This document shows, in pieces, positions 36,401 to 47,447 of a stretch of DNA of 64,000 nucleotides; the first letter of the stretch is position 1, and every line of letters begins with the position of its first letter. The notes beneath the pieces were generated by a model that had not been told where the DNA came from, searched no databases, and saw only the letters and a program-made list of their open reading frames with translations. Both the position numbers and the translations under genes were made by a program. Origin of the DNA: Ectocarpus siliculosus (taxonomy: Eukaryota; Sar; Phaeophyceae; Ectocarpales; Ectocarpaceae). The stretch lies in NCBI GenBank assembly GCA_000310025.1, contig FN648435.1, positions 91,806 to 155,805 on the forward strand, written 5' to 3'.

Positions 36401-37405
36401 TGGGCGAGAACGAAGGGTTGTTCAGCATTGAGCCCCTTTTCGCGTAGGCGGGCATACAGCAGCTCGAGTGAGTAGAGGTGCTCGATGGGGTTGCTGTTGC
36501 TGTGTGTGGGGAATGCAAAGTCGAACATCTTCCGCATCAAGGCCTGTTTTGACCCCTGTGACTTTGGATCGTAGACCTTTTCCAGTTCCGCGAGGCCCTC
36601 TTTCGCTGACGTACAGTTACTGATGATTGCTTTATCAGCTCCTTTTACCACAGCAGTAGTGATAAAGTGGAACGCCTGAAGCCCTCGTTGGACTTCTGCT
36701 CTCGTGTGCCCCCTACGGAGCAGTTCGGAGGTCGGCAAGTTTGGGTCGCCCACGGGGATACTGCTCTCTGCATCCCCTATAAACTGCCCGTCCAAGTCGA
36801 TGGTCTTCGCAGCTTGGATGAACGATTTTCGCCACGAATCAAATCCGTGGCTACGCCTTTTTCCGTCTAGAAGCGGGGCATTGACCGTCACTCTTTTCTG
36901 GTGGCTACTGCTGTAGCCGTCGAGGTATTCTCCATTTCCTCGAATCACGGGTATCTCACCTGGGGGGTTTAACCCCCTCGCTTCCCCGTAGTCCGGTCCT
37001 ATGCCCGGGCCCACTCCGGCTGGTCTCGCAGGGTTCGCTCCCGATCTTCTGGCCCAGCCGCCTTCCAGCAGCTGCCGTGGTCCTTGCCCACCATCTCTCG
37101 CTTGCTGCTGGAGAAATCCCCCGCCTCCGCCGTGCGGCTGCAGGGGCTGATCTTGGCCTCCGGTGGCGGCAACCCAGCCGCCACTACTGGCTGCATCCGC
37201 CACGACGCTGCCAGGCTCCTTCTTCTTCATCGACTCCTCCACCAGGGCCGCTAATTGCGAAATCTGCAGTTGCAGACTTGCAAGCTCTGCATCGCGGCCC
37301 TCCTCCACCGGCGGGCGGATCTGTTCTCCGCTCGCAGCAGTGGGCACCTCGTCTCCGGTAGAGCTCATCCCGATGTGGCTTCCATCGAGGGGCAAAACTC
37401 TAGAG

Positions 37406-37670
37406 TGTTTGAGTGTTTGCGGCCTACGCCACTTATTTATCGAGTGAGACTGTTTCGGTCATGTATTAACTTCACGAGAGGTAGGCGACCGTCCTTCACA
37501 CGGACGAAAGAGGGAGTGCTCCACACAGAGCAGCTCCAACGCTCCAACAGCAAGGAGGGGCCCCGTGGCACATCACGGTGCCCCCTACCAAACGGCAATC
37601 TTACCAATCTGCGTGACACCAAATCATACAGCACGTGTATCCAACACCAATGTTCGCAGACTCTCGAACA
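37406..37670 (-). repeat. 5' LTR of the young Copia element
   Basis: The partner of 33188-33452, followed by the right target-site copy GAGGT at 37671-37675. A primer-binding site next to 37405 could not be assigned to a particular tRNA. Confidence 0.95.
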
Positions 37671-39129
37671 GAGGTTTCGACAGGACGGCTTGAACTCCAA
37701 AAACTTGGTAGTGCTGGCCAAATTACGCATGTATGTGAGTGTGCTGCGTGACGTCCACACAAAGAACATAGACACAGAACTATAATAGGATCACCTGTGT
37801 TTCTCGTGGGCCGACTCTCTGTCTGTCCAACCGCTCGCCAAGAGGGCGAATCACACAAAGTTCGCTTGTCCGCTGCAGCGAACGGAAGCTGCTGACACTC
37901 GGGGAGGGCCCATGATTTTCAATTCCCCGCCGAGTCATGCCTCGGGTGTCGCAAGCCGTGCACGGTGGGCTTTTGAGACCCGGTCGGGCAAGGGCTGGGC
38001 TAGGCTAGTGAAAATGACCCGAAACAAAATCGGCAATGATATTGCTCCACCGGTGGAGTATCCTTTTCTTATTTGCTCCACCAGGCAGATCTCCACCCAC
38101 AGAGCCCCAATCGACCTCAAACCAAATTCATCGTGTAGGCATGGACGACAGCTATCTGCAATGCTACTTAGAGAAGCTAATAAATCAGACCGGTGGATGC
38201 AGAGATATGCTGAAAATGGGGGTTCCGCAGCATGTCAGGAAGCAGTAATCGTCCCGAACCTCCGTCCACACAGCTCCAACTGGCACCCTTTGCATCTTGT
38301 CCACAGGGCCCATGTCGTTCTTCCAAGCTATCGTACGCTCCAATCCGATATCTTCCCACAGAGATATGGTCAACAGAGGGGGTTCCGCAGCATCTAGGGG
38401 GGGGGTAAATGTCAATGGTTCCGCTACCTCCCGTCACATAGCTTATCCACGCTATCTTGGCCCGCACCGTGTTGGCAAGGCTCATAGCTATCATTCAAGC
38501 CATCGTCCACCCCAATCGGACCAGTGGGTGCAGAGAAACGCCCACACGCGGCGGCACAGTGGCTCGACGGCCGGTTGAGCAGACAAGCTTAACTGCTCCA
38601 CCAGCCCAATCTCTATGTAAAGGGTGCTGTTTGCCCTACCAAGGCATGGATTGTGTCGGCACGGCTCACAGCTATCATTCAAGCCATCGGACACCCCAAT
38701 CGGACCAGTGGATGCGGAGAAATACCCACCCACGGGGGCTCCGTGGCTGAAGGGCCGGTGGAGCAGTTTGGCATTATGTTGGCACGGCCCACAGCTATCA
38801 TACGAGCCATCGGGCACCCTGGTCGGAATAGTGGGTGCAGAGAACGGCCCACCCATGGGGGCTCAGCGGCTCAAAGACCGGGTGGAGCAGATAAGCTTGT
38901 GTTCTCCACCAGGCCAAATTCTATCTACCGGTCGCTGTTTGTCCTGCAAAGACTTTCATGGTGTTGGCACGGCCAACAGCTATCATTCAAGCCACCGTGC
39001 TCTCCAATCAGACCAGTGGATTCTGAGAAACACCCACCCACGGGGCTGAGCGGCTCAACGGCCTGGTGGAACAGATAATCTTATCTTCTCCACCAGGCAG
39101 GCGAAACTTAATCTACCGGCCGCTGATTA

Positions 39130-39385
39130 TCTTACGAGCACTTGTGACAGGATAGGGGCACCCCGTGGATATGGGTAAGTATTCTCATACGGGCACCCCC
39201 CCGGGCTGACGGGCACTCTCCCCCCCCCAACGGGCACCCCTCGCGACTAACGGGCACCCACCCTCATAACGCCCCCCCTCTGGTGGTTTGGGGCACTCCC
39301 CTTCAACTAACGGTACTCCCTGTCAACTACGGGCACCCCACCTCCATAGTGGATAATCCTCTCTGCTTACGGACGCCCCTTGGCG
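39130..39385 (+). repeat. GGGCACCCC-type degenerate minisatellite
   Basis: About ten irregular copies of an AACGGGCACCCC-like unit of 20-25 bases lie inside the 38-42 kb element. Confidence 0.55.
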
Positions 39386-39394
39386 CGATCTCCC

Positions 39395-40315
39395 ACACTA
39401 TTTGACAAATATATACCGCTTCCATGGAAGTATACATCAGCTTCCATGAAAGCTGATACCAGTTCCATGGAAGCTACACGTTTCGCGCTTCCACTTCCGA
39501 AACGACACTTCCATGGAAGCGATTTTCACTTTCATGGAACTGAAGATATGAAATATGGATGTGCCACTTCCATGCAAGTTAACTTCCATGGAAGTCCCAT
39601 GAAAACCCCATGGAAGTGGAACAGCTGCCATGGAAGCCTAAGTTAGGCTTCCGTGGCAGCTATTCGAAACAGGCTTAGAGCAGGTTCCATGGAAGTATTA
39701 GTATTAGCCTCGGGTTAGCTTCCACGGTCTTTTCGGGGTTAGGGTTAGGGTTAGGGTTAGTGTAGGGAGCTGGACTGTATGTATGCACAGACGCTTCCGT
39801 GGTGTTGCTTTGGGTTTTGGGGTAGGAGTACGGTTAGGATTAGGGTAGGGAAGCTGGAATGACCACATGTCCAGGCGCTTCGGTGGAAGTTGCTTTCATG
39901 GAATTTTCGGTACTTCCACGGAAGTCGGTGTCGACCTCTGTCACCCACTTCCTTCCATGGAAGTGGCTTTCATGGGAGTTTTCGTGCTTCCATGGAAGTA
40001 GTAGCGACTCTGTCAAGCGACGAGCTAAGCCGTACTTCTATGAAAGCTCGTCGCGCTTCCGTGGAAGTCCGAAATGCAACTTCCATGGAAGCAACGAGCG
40101 GTTCATATCGGCTGCTTCCATGGAAGCGGAAAAATTTCCATGGAAGTTGTTTACCGCTTCCTTTTGGAAGTATCATGAAAACTGGAACCTGAAACCGACG
40201 AACAAATTCCATGGAAGTGAAATTGACTTCCATGGGACTTCCATGGAAGCCAACCAATTTCCATAGAAGTCAATTTCGACTTCCGTGGAAGCATATTCCA
40301 TTTGTCAAATAGTGT
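39395..40315. repeat. TTCCATGGAAG palindrome array with terminal inverted repeats
   Basis: A 921-bp block is bounded by a perfect 16-bp inverted repeat, ACACTATTTGACAAAT (39395-39410) and its complement (40300-40315). Inside are about 15 exact copies and many one-base variants of the self-complementary CTTCCATGGAAG, at irregular spacing of roughly 20-60 bases. The block looks like a nested MITE-like element, but no target duplication is evident at its ends. An interstitial telomere-like tract lies within it. Confidence 0.65.
39734..39760 (+). repeat. Telomere-like GGGTTA tract
   Basis: Four tandem TTAGGG units are followed by degenerate copies near 39833-39850. Their position inside a transposon argues against a true chromosome end. 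Confidence 0.7.
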
Positions 40316-40365
40316 AGGTTACCCCCTTGGCGCCGTGTTCGGACGGTGCAGTGCAATAGGGAATG

Positions 40366-41085
40366 ATGTATAATCTGTGTTCCCTGGACAGATACACTGT
40401 ATTCCCTGATCGCATACATTGTATTTGTTGGTTAGATTCGCTAAACACTGTATTCCCTGAGAAGATTCACTATATTCCCTGATTATATTCCCTTATATTC
40501 CCTGGTCAGGATCATTGTATTCCCTTGTCCAAAACACCGTATTCCCTCGCTGTTTTCACTGTGTTCCCTGATCAGATTCATTGTATTCCCTCGTCAGATA
40601 GGTCTACACCGTATTCTCTCGCTGTTTTCACTGTGGAATCACTCAATTCCCTCTTCAGATTCACCGAGTATTCCTTGTACATTTCACTGTGTTCCCTCAT
40701 CGGTTTCACTGTATTCCCTCATGAGGTACTCCACGGAATGCAGTGAATCTGCTCAGGGAATACAGTATGTCTGACGAGGAAACACCGTATACCTGCTCTG
40801 GGAATACAGCGTATCTGACTAGGAACTACTTACAGAGTATGTGCGTAGGGAAAACAGCGTATCTGATCAGGAAATAGAGTGAAGAGGGAAAGGGTGTATC
40901 TGATGAGGTACTACAGTGAATCTGCTCAGGGAATACAGTGTATCTGACTAGGAAAACTTACACAGTATGTGCGTAGGAAATACGGCGTATCTGATCATGG
41001 AATACAGTGTATCTGATGAGGGAATACAGGGTATGTGATCAGGAATACAGTGAATCTGACAAGAGGATATAGTGAATCTGACGAG
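40366..41085. repeat. Head-to-head ATTCCCTGATCAG minisatellite
   Basis: The left half (40366-40720) repeats CACTGTATTCCCTGATCAGATT-like units of 20-30 bases. The right half (40741-41085) repeats the reverse complement (TCTGATCAGGGAATACAGTG). The two halves form one large imperfect palindrome in the centre of the 38-42 kb element. Confidence 0.65.
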
Positions 41086-42398
41086 GAAATGGCTCCAAGG
41101 CCACATATCTGCTCAACCGGCCTTTGAGTCATGAGCCCTCGTTGATGGGCGCTTCTCTGCATCCGCTGGTCCGATCAGGGTGCCCAATTGCTTGTATGTA
41201 TGACAGCTGTGAGCGGTGCGGACACAATGCAAGTCTTAGAAAATAGGCCAAGCGATGTCATGCGGGTGGAGTTTGGCCTGGTGGAGCAGTTAAGCTCCAC
41301 CGGCCCTATGAGCTGCTGAGCCCCCGTGGGTGGGCGTGTCACCGCACCCACTGGTCCAACTGGGGCTCCTGATGGCTTGTATGATAGCCGTGGGCCGTGC
41401 CAGCACAATGAGAGCCTTCGTAAGACAAACAGCGCCCGGTAGATAGAGTTTGGCCTGGTGGAGCTGATAAGCTTATCTGCTCCAACGGACCGCTAAGCCA
41501 CTGAGCCCCCGTGGGTGGGCGTTTCTACGCACCCACTAGTCCGATCGGGGTTTCCGATGGCTTATGATAGCTGTGAGCCGTGCCGACACCATGCAAGCCT
41601 TGGTACGGCAAACAGGGCCCGGTAGATAGAGGTTCGCCTGGCGGAGCAGTTACGCTTATCTGCTCCAACGGTCCTTGAGCCACTGAGCCTCCTTGGGTCG
41701 GCGTTTCTCTCACCTACTGGTCGGATCGGGTTGTCCGATGGCTTGAATGATAGCTGTGAGCCGCGCCAACACAATGAAAGCCTTAGTAGGGAAAATAGTA
41801 CCCTTTACATAGAGCTTGGGCTGGTGGAGAGATGGTCAACAGAGGGGGTTCCGCAGCATCTAGGGGAGGGGTAAATGTCAATAGTCCCGCTATACCTCCC
41901 GCCACATAGCTTAACCACGCTTAACCCGGCCCGCACCATGTTGGCACAAGGCTCACAGCTATCATTCAAGCCACCGTCCACCCCAGTCGGACCAGTGGGT
42001 GCAGAGAAACGCCCATGCGCGGGGGCTCAGTGGCTCAACGGCCGGTTGTTGACCATATCTCTGTGGGAAGATATCGGATGGGAGCGTACGATAGCTTGGA
42101 AGAACGACATGAGCTGTGCGGACACGACGAGAAAGGTTTGAGGCCAATTGGGGCTGTGTGGACGGAGGTTCGAGACGATTACTGCTTCCTGACATGCTGC
42201 GGAACCCCCATTTTCAGCATATCTCTGCGGCCACCGGTCGGATATAACTTCTAAGTAGCATTGCAGATAGCTGTCGTCCATGCCTACACGATGCAGTTGG
42301 TTTGAGGTCGATTGGGGCTCTGTGGGTGGAGATCTGCCTGGTGGAGCAAATAAGAGCTTACTCCACCGGTGGAGCAAATAGCATTGCCGAAACAAAAA

Positions 42399-45300
42399 CA
42401 CTTTCGGTCTGGAGTCTGGAGAGACCCAAAGTATGTAGAGCTTGGGAAAAATACTGGCAATAGCTGAAAGGGCCTATGACAACTTTAGGCGAATAGGCCA
42501 AACGCCTCTCGGACATCATTCTCAAAGTGCTCGAGAAACCTGGAGCAGCAACAGCTTCGAGGGGATGTATTTTGCCCTGATTCATCCATATGAACACGGA
42601 GTTGACCAATCTTGAACGCAAGCGAACGGTTTGTTTCGGCACAGACCCAACCAATGGCCAACCCTATGTCGTCGACTCTAGAAAGAGGGCGAAAACACCG
42701 CCATCCATTGTCGGCCTACATTCTCGCCCTCCTCTTCTTGATCCTCCTCCTCCTCCTCCTCCTCCTCGTCCTCCTCGTCCTCCTCCTCCTCCGCCTCCGC
42801 CTCCGCCTCGTCCTCGTCCTCCTCGTCCTCCTCCTCCCCCACTTCTGTATCATCTCTCCCGCGGATGGGCTTTCGATGACGTCGAACAGAACGAGGACGT
42901 AGCACCATGCAGAACAACGACGGGGGGGGGATTCATGGTAATACATACCGTATATTGACCTCGCATCCCTACAAAGCCGGGAGGGAGCACGCCGGGTTCT
43001 CACCGGACCAGGCTCTCACATCCCAAGCCCATAGCGCCGTGAAGGATTCGGCGAGTCGCATGGAGGGTGCGCTGCATCCTCCTAAGGGTGTCGGCATCTT
43101 GTGCTTACTTCCTTGCATACGAGTGACAGCTGCGAATGACTTAATATATTCTCTGGTGCTTTCCAGAGACAGTTATAAACAGTGTGTGGCTGCCTCGAGG
43201 GTGCTTGGACCAACGTACCACAACGTGGTGCGATCATCCCCTTTCCACGGAGTGAGGACTCTCGACCTCGCACAACAAAATCTTCTCGACCACCATTATG
43301 GTTACCGCAAAAAAAAAAAATGGCAAAAAATAAATTGTACCCTGGTTGCCGAGCTCACGAAGTGACCGGCTTGTTTTACAATGTCGTCGCCAAGCGACTA
43401 AACCCCAACCCCGATGGTGGGCAAGGGGCAGAACAACGAAGGGAGGTAATTACGTATCCCAACCTTTTCACCGGCGGTGAAAGGAGGAGCCGGGCCTAGG
43501 TCATCGTTCTTGGGAAGCAAGGATTACCACGTCTTCAGGTGGCGCTTCCATCCGGACGTGGGCATACAATTCAAACTTTCCTCCACCAAGAAAGGTCGAA
43601 ACGCGCGTAGCATCCAATGTCACGAAAGGCTTACCTCGACCGCCACAGGAACATCGTCATGCTCAACGTCTGAAATGAAAGGTGTCATCGCGTCTGTGTG
43701 CAGAATGGCATAAAAGGTCAAAGGCAACGTCGGTTCAAAGTTTGTTCAGACTTCGGCTTGGGATCATGCATGCAACAACACCGAGAACATCGACCCTCCT
43801 TGCAGGTTCAATAGCGAAGTATGTCGCACACGTGCCTAGTCTACTTTGTGGGTACGACAGGTTTTGTTTGTTCGGTGTTCCTCTGGGCACGTATCGCGTG
43901 TCCCTTGGTGTCGAAGCTCCTACAACACACCTTGGCAGGTATGTGTCGGCAAGTGGCATGGCCAGTGCCAGGTGTAAAACGCGGTGGTGAACACACCCCG
44001 GTCTAGTGGAGGGACAAAGATGCAATCGTGGGAGATTGTTGGTCGTCATTTGAGATATTTGGTTGTTGTAGGTTGTCCCGTTATCGGTCTCGCGTGTCGA
44101 TGGCAGCAGTCGGATCAATACGCCAATTTTCATCTCCTTTGTCCGGCACGTCACCCGCTGCGAAGCCACTGTTTAGGGGCCTTCTTCCGGCTTGGAATTT
44201 TGTCAAGTTTCGTTGATATTTCTGGGTCGTTGTGTAGTCTTGGATGTCCCATGGTACACACGGTACCCGTTGTCGGTAGATTGCCCGGGACCACGTATGG
44301 CGTCGGCCTCAGTCGAGCAGAAAATAAGTTAGAAGAGACTGAGCAGAGATCGGAAATGTTATTGAAGACAACAAAGCGATGTTCATTCCACGCCTGTCAT
44401 CCCAAACCTCATTGTACTCTCCCGACCTTACTCTCACCTTCGTACTCGCTCCCGCTATCTCTACCAGTCAGCGTTCGCCGGAACGAGTTAATGGAAACAA
44501 CAGGGGACAAATTGGTGATGAAAGGGTCAACAACAGTACGCGCTCGTGTCCAAAATTGCCGTCTCTCTCATATTCTTGAAATGGCATATGTGGATAAACC
44601 AAGATCTAGCAGGTGTGGTGAACGGACAGCAATTGCTAGTCGCCGGCGATAGAGTTCGTACAAACGGTCCTTTCACCGAAAAGATACTTCCGCAATGTCA
44701 GGTTTCATGGAGTTCTCCTCTCAAGGCGAACTTCCATCATCAGTCGGCATACGCACCTCTTGTGTCCGACCGATGAGCACCAAAGGGAGGGGTGGAAGTG
44801 GGATATATACCATGTATCATCGAGACTTAACAATAAACCCTTAAGAATAGCAACTTCCCGCTGTCCACCCCCTCACCCTAGTGCGGACTCCATACTCAAA
44901 CACCTTTGTCTCGCACTCCCGTTCACCTTTCAGCGTAGTTGGGTCGCCGGTTGCCAGCTGTCCGTTCGCTCTACCGGCGGGGGGGCTCGGCTGTACCCCC
45001 GAGCTTGCGTTTTCCTCGCCTTAGCTGCAGAAAGTCACCCCACAACTGCAAATGATGGGTCTCGTTGACGCCGCAGAAACCATGCCCAAAAGGTGACTCT
45101 GGAGCTACACGAAAATATCCGATCCACCAGAAAATCGTATACAGTTCAGTCACCCACGGTATTGACACCCAAAGGTGGAGATGTATCTCAACACTGTACT
45201 AAGACGACCCTCAGAGAGAACACAAAATGCTTCCGAGCGACGGACGGAGTCTACCATGCCCTAAACTGGCCAGAACGGGATGGATCTATCCCGGTGCACA

Positions 45301-45476
45301 AAGGTGTAGCCCTCATCGAATCGAGAAAAACGACCATTCCCAACGCAGGTCTTACCGATCATATTGCAAGCGTTCGTTGAGCGTCAGCAGATGAGCAAGA
45401 CGAAAACTCTCTCCACAGGCTAGCAGTTCGGTGCGACAAGCATCAAATACGTCTACTCTACACCTACACATGAACG
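42399..45476. other. Gene-poor stretch with simple repeats
   Basis: A CTC/CCT-rich pyrimidine tract lies at about 42721-42840. Its minus strand reads a poly-Glu/Asp frame (42917-42678) that could be an acidic exon, but no splice sites or neighbours support it. A poly-A run lies at 43310-43320. No coding exon was recognised elsewhere. Confidence 0.4.
42721..42840 (+). repeat. CTC/CCT-rich pyrimidine microsatellite
   Basis: About 120 bases consist almost only of CCT, CTC and GTCCTC units. Confidence 0.75.
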
Positions 45477-47447
45477 CTAGCTGCCTACATGCTCTTCGTG
45501 ATCCTCCTGCTCCTCCTCGCCCTCGTCTTCCTGTTGCTCCTCCTCCCGCTGCTCCTCCCTCTCGCCGCGCTCGTTCTCCTCCTCTTCCTTATCGTCTCCG
45601 CCATCGATCCCGAGAGTGGCTTGCTCATAGTATCCAACAAAAACGGTCAGCGCATGATGTGCTAGCAAAAACGGCGATTGAGCAATGTGCCACAACGCAG
45701 CAGGCGGGCAGCGCGGGGGAAGCTTACGATTCCATTCTAGTTCGTGTTGTAGCTCGAGAGTCTCCAAAGCCCCCAAGGGTAAAAAAGCGTTTTTCCGGCT
45801 CGGAGCAGCGTCGTATCAGCCTACGCTGGTCGAACAGCGGCGGGTTGAATCAGTAACTGCTTGGCATGACAAGGTGGTTGGCGAAAGAGTTACAGAGAGC
45901 TGCGACGGCCCATGTCAAGCACAAGTATGACCTTCTGACGTGTGCGGGGGTAGCATATCCTCTGCCAAACCCACATGAACGGACTTGCAAGTGAATATTA
46001 TGAACATCGAAACCAGCTCCGCATTTTCCATGCGACTGCATGAAGACGTTGAGCAGGCACGCGGGTCGTCCAGACCACCAGCTCATTGTAACCCGAACAC
46101 AAACAAACAACATCACTCGCGTCTATGCACCCTGGGATACACACCTCGGCTTCCTTTTGCCTCTCCTGGTCGGCGCTTCGAAAATCAGCGTTTCCAACCT
46201 CTGAAGTCACATCGTCGTCGCGTGATGACTCGTGTTCCTTTTCTGTAGCTTCGATGTCGTGCTGTGAGAAGTTTTGCTGCTCTTCACTTTCCGACATGTC
46301 TGATTCGCCGGTCTGCTGGACGGAGATCCGACAGGGGTGAAAGCAATTCACGCGGCGGAACGAGACGGTGTGCGTAGCCGCAGGTTAGTGGAGATACTCG
46401 ATGCTCTGCATCCTGATTCCTCTTCCACGCGTACGTGGCAGGTGAGTGGAGAAAGCTGACTGATTTTCCGACAAACACGCAGTCAAACAGCCTATCGTTC
46501 GATGTGGCACGTAAGGCGCACCCTGACTGCCACAGCCATGTTGCCGGTCTCGAATTCCATACCAGTGGACGACATCGAGCCCGTGCGCAACAAGACATGG
46601 AGTGCAGCAAAGGAAGGGAACGTGGTTTCGAATGTGGTGGAGGCATCGCCAAGGGATCATGCAAGGAGTTCGATAGAGACAGCTGGCAGCACAGAGCACG
46701 CGCTGAAATTCACCACCAGGGTTCACACTGCCTTCCCTACCCTTTTGTTTGTATACTTACATGAACCGTTGCTGCCGCTGATGTCGCCACTCGGAATTAT
46801 CCTGAACCAGGTGATCGAAACGACAGCAACAGTCACGTGGTACAAGGGTCAGCCATAGGGTAGCGCTTTGGACGCGTCGCAAGCTCTGACGAATATTTTC
46901 CAAATCCTCGGACACGCTTATACGTGTGATTTATCGTTTTGCCCGCGTAGACACCGTAACCATTCCACGGATGTCCATGCCAAGCATCGATTGGGCGGAC
47001 ACAAAGCAACACAGGACGAATCTACGCAAATCGCTCAGCAATGCAAACACGTCAGTTATGTCAATTCCTGTCTCTCACGGGCGGGGGGTCAGTTTCCGAT
47101 TTCAACGTCACCGTTGCTGTAGCTTTGGCCACCCCCTCGACTTTTACCGCCGCTCTACCCGCTGCTGGTCTTGCGGCAGCTCTTGCTTTGATTGCTAAGG
47201 ATGACACCGCCGCCGCCCTCGCTGTGGTGGCGGCTGCCATTGCTTCCTCCGCCGCCTTCAAGACAGAAAGTGCCACCGTCTTCGCCGTGCCGGCTGCTCG
47301 AGATACCCTTGATGTTGCTAGGGATAGGGGGAGAACGCCAACGCCAGTCGTACGAGCCGCGAATTCTTCATTGACAGCATGAAGGCTGGCGAACGCGAGC
47401 CTAAGCTTCTCCGAAGTGTCTGTCAATCGTTCTCTTGCCGCCTCCAT
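45477..47447 (-). CDS. Ala-rich to acidic protein, multi-exon, unknown
   Basis: The likely ATG at 47447 opens a 123-codon exon (47447-47079; MEAARERLTDTSEKLRLAFA..., then Ala-rich helices) ending at GTGAGA. Further exons are 46906-46844 (DLENIRQSLRRVQSATLWLT), 46801-46761 (DNSEWRHQRQQRF), 46315-46145 (DMSESEEQQNFSQHDIEATE and similar, 57 codons, both ends in phase 0) and a terminal exon 45623-45477, a run of Glu with GEREEQREEEQQEDEGEEEQ ending HVGS and a TAG. Short connecting exons between 46761 and 46315, and around 45728-45761, are not settled. The helical N-terminal half and acidic tail suggest a structural or nuclear protein, but no family is recognised. Confidence 0.45.

Larger units (their letters stand above)
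33188..37670 (-). mobile_element. Young Copia LTR retrotransposon, defective
   Basis: Two 265-bp direct repeats (33188-33452 and 37406-37670) begin TG and end CA and differ at five positions (about 98% identical), implying a recent insertion. A 5-bp target duplication GAGGT flanks the element (33183-33187 and 37671-37675). On the minus strand an AGGGAGGG polypurine tract (33453-33460) abuts the 3' LTR. Parts N to C: gag with an N-terminal helix, a low-complexity middle and two zinc knuckles (CFRCGKKGHQVANC; CETCKAYGHDKSKC); an aspartic protease (DTGATTHMF); a pre-integrase segment (CLGCSTAKG); a Pro/Ser-rich stretch; and the RNase H end (YVDASYADTEDRRSVSG, STEAEYIAAGEG, KHIDVRIHFIRGL). It is broken and does not carry a full set of pol domains, so any mobility would depend on another copy. 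Confidence 0.9.
38031..42389. mobile_element. Mutator-like element with nested palindromic repeats
   Basis: The ends are long inverted repeats of about 350 bp (38031-38375 and 42050-42389) that begin CGGCAATG.TATT and GCTCCACCGGTGGAG. Their flanks, AAACAAAAT (38022-38030) and AAACAAAAA (42390-42398), match at eight of nine positions, the 9-bp target duplication typical of Mutator-like transposons. No transposase frame is present, so the element is non-autonomous. The arms also hold about four ~170-bp subrepeats each (38440-39100 direct, 41140-41820 inverted; core CTATCATTCAAGCCATCGG). A direct copy of 38362-38580 recurs at 41826-42049. The interior is filled with three simple-repeat blocks listed separately. 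Foldback-type elements are an alternative class. Confidence 0.65.

Noticed and set aside
39734-39760. A chromosome end
   Set aside because: The GGGTTA tract is only four units long and lies inside a transposon with sequence continuing on both sides.
42678-42917. Poly-Glu/Asp minus-strand frame
   Set aside because: It is explained by the CTC/CCT microsatellite, and no splice sites or adjacent exons support it.
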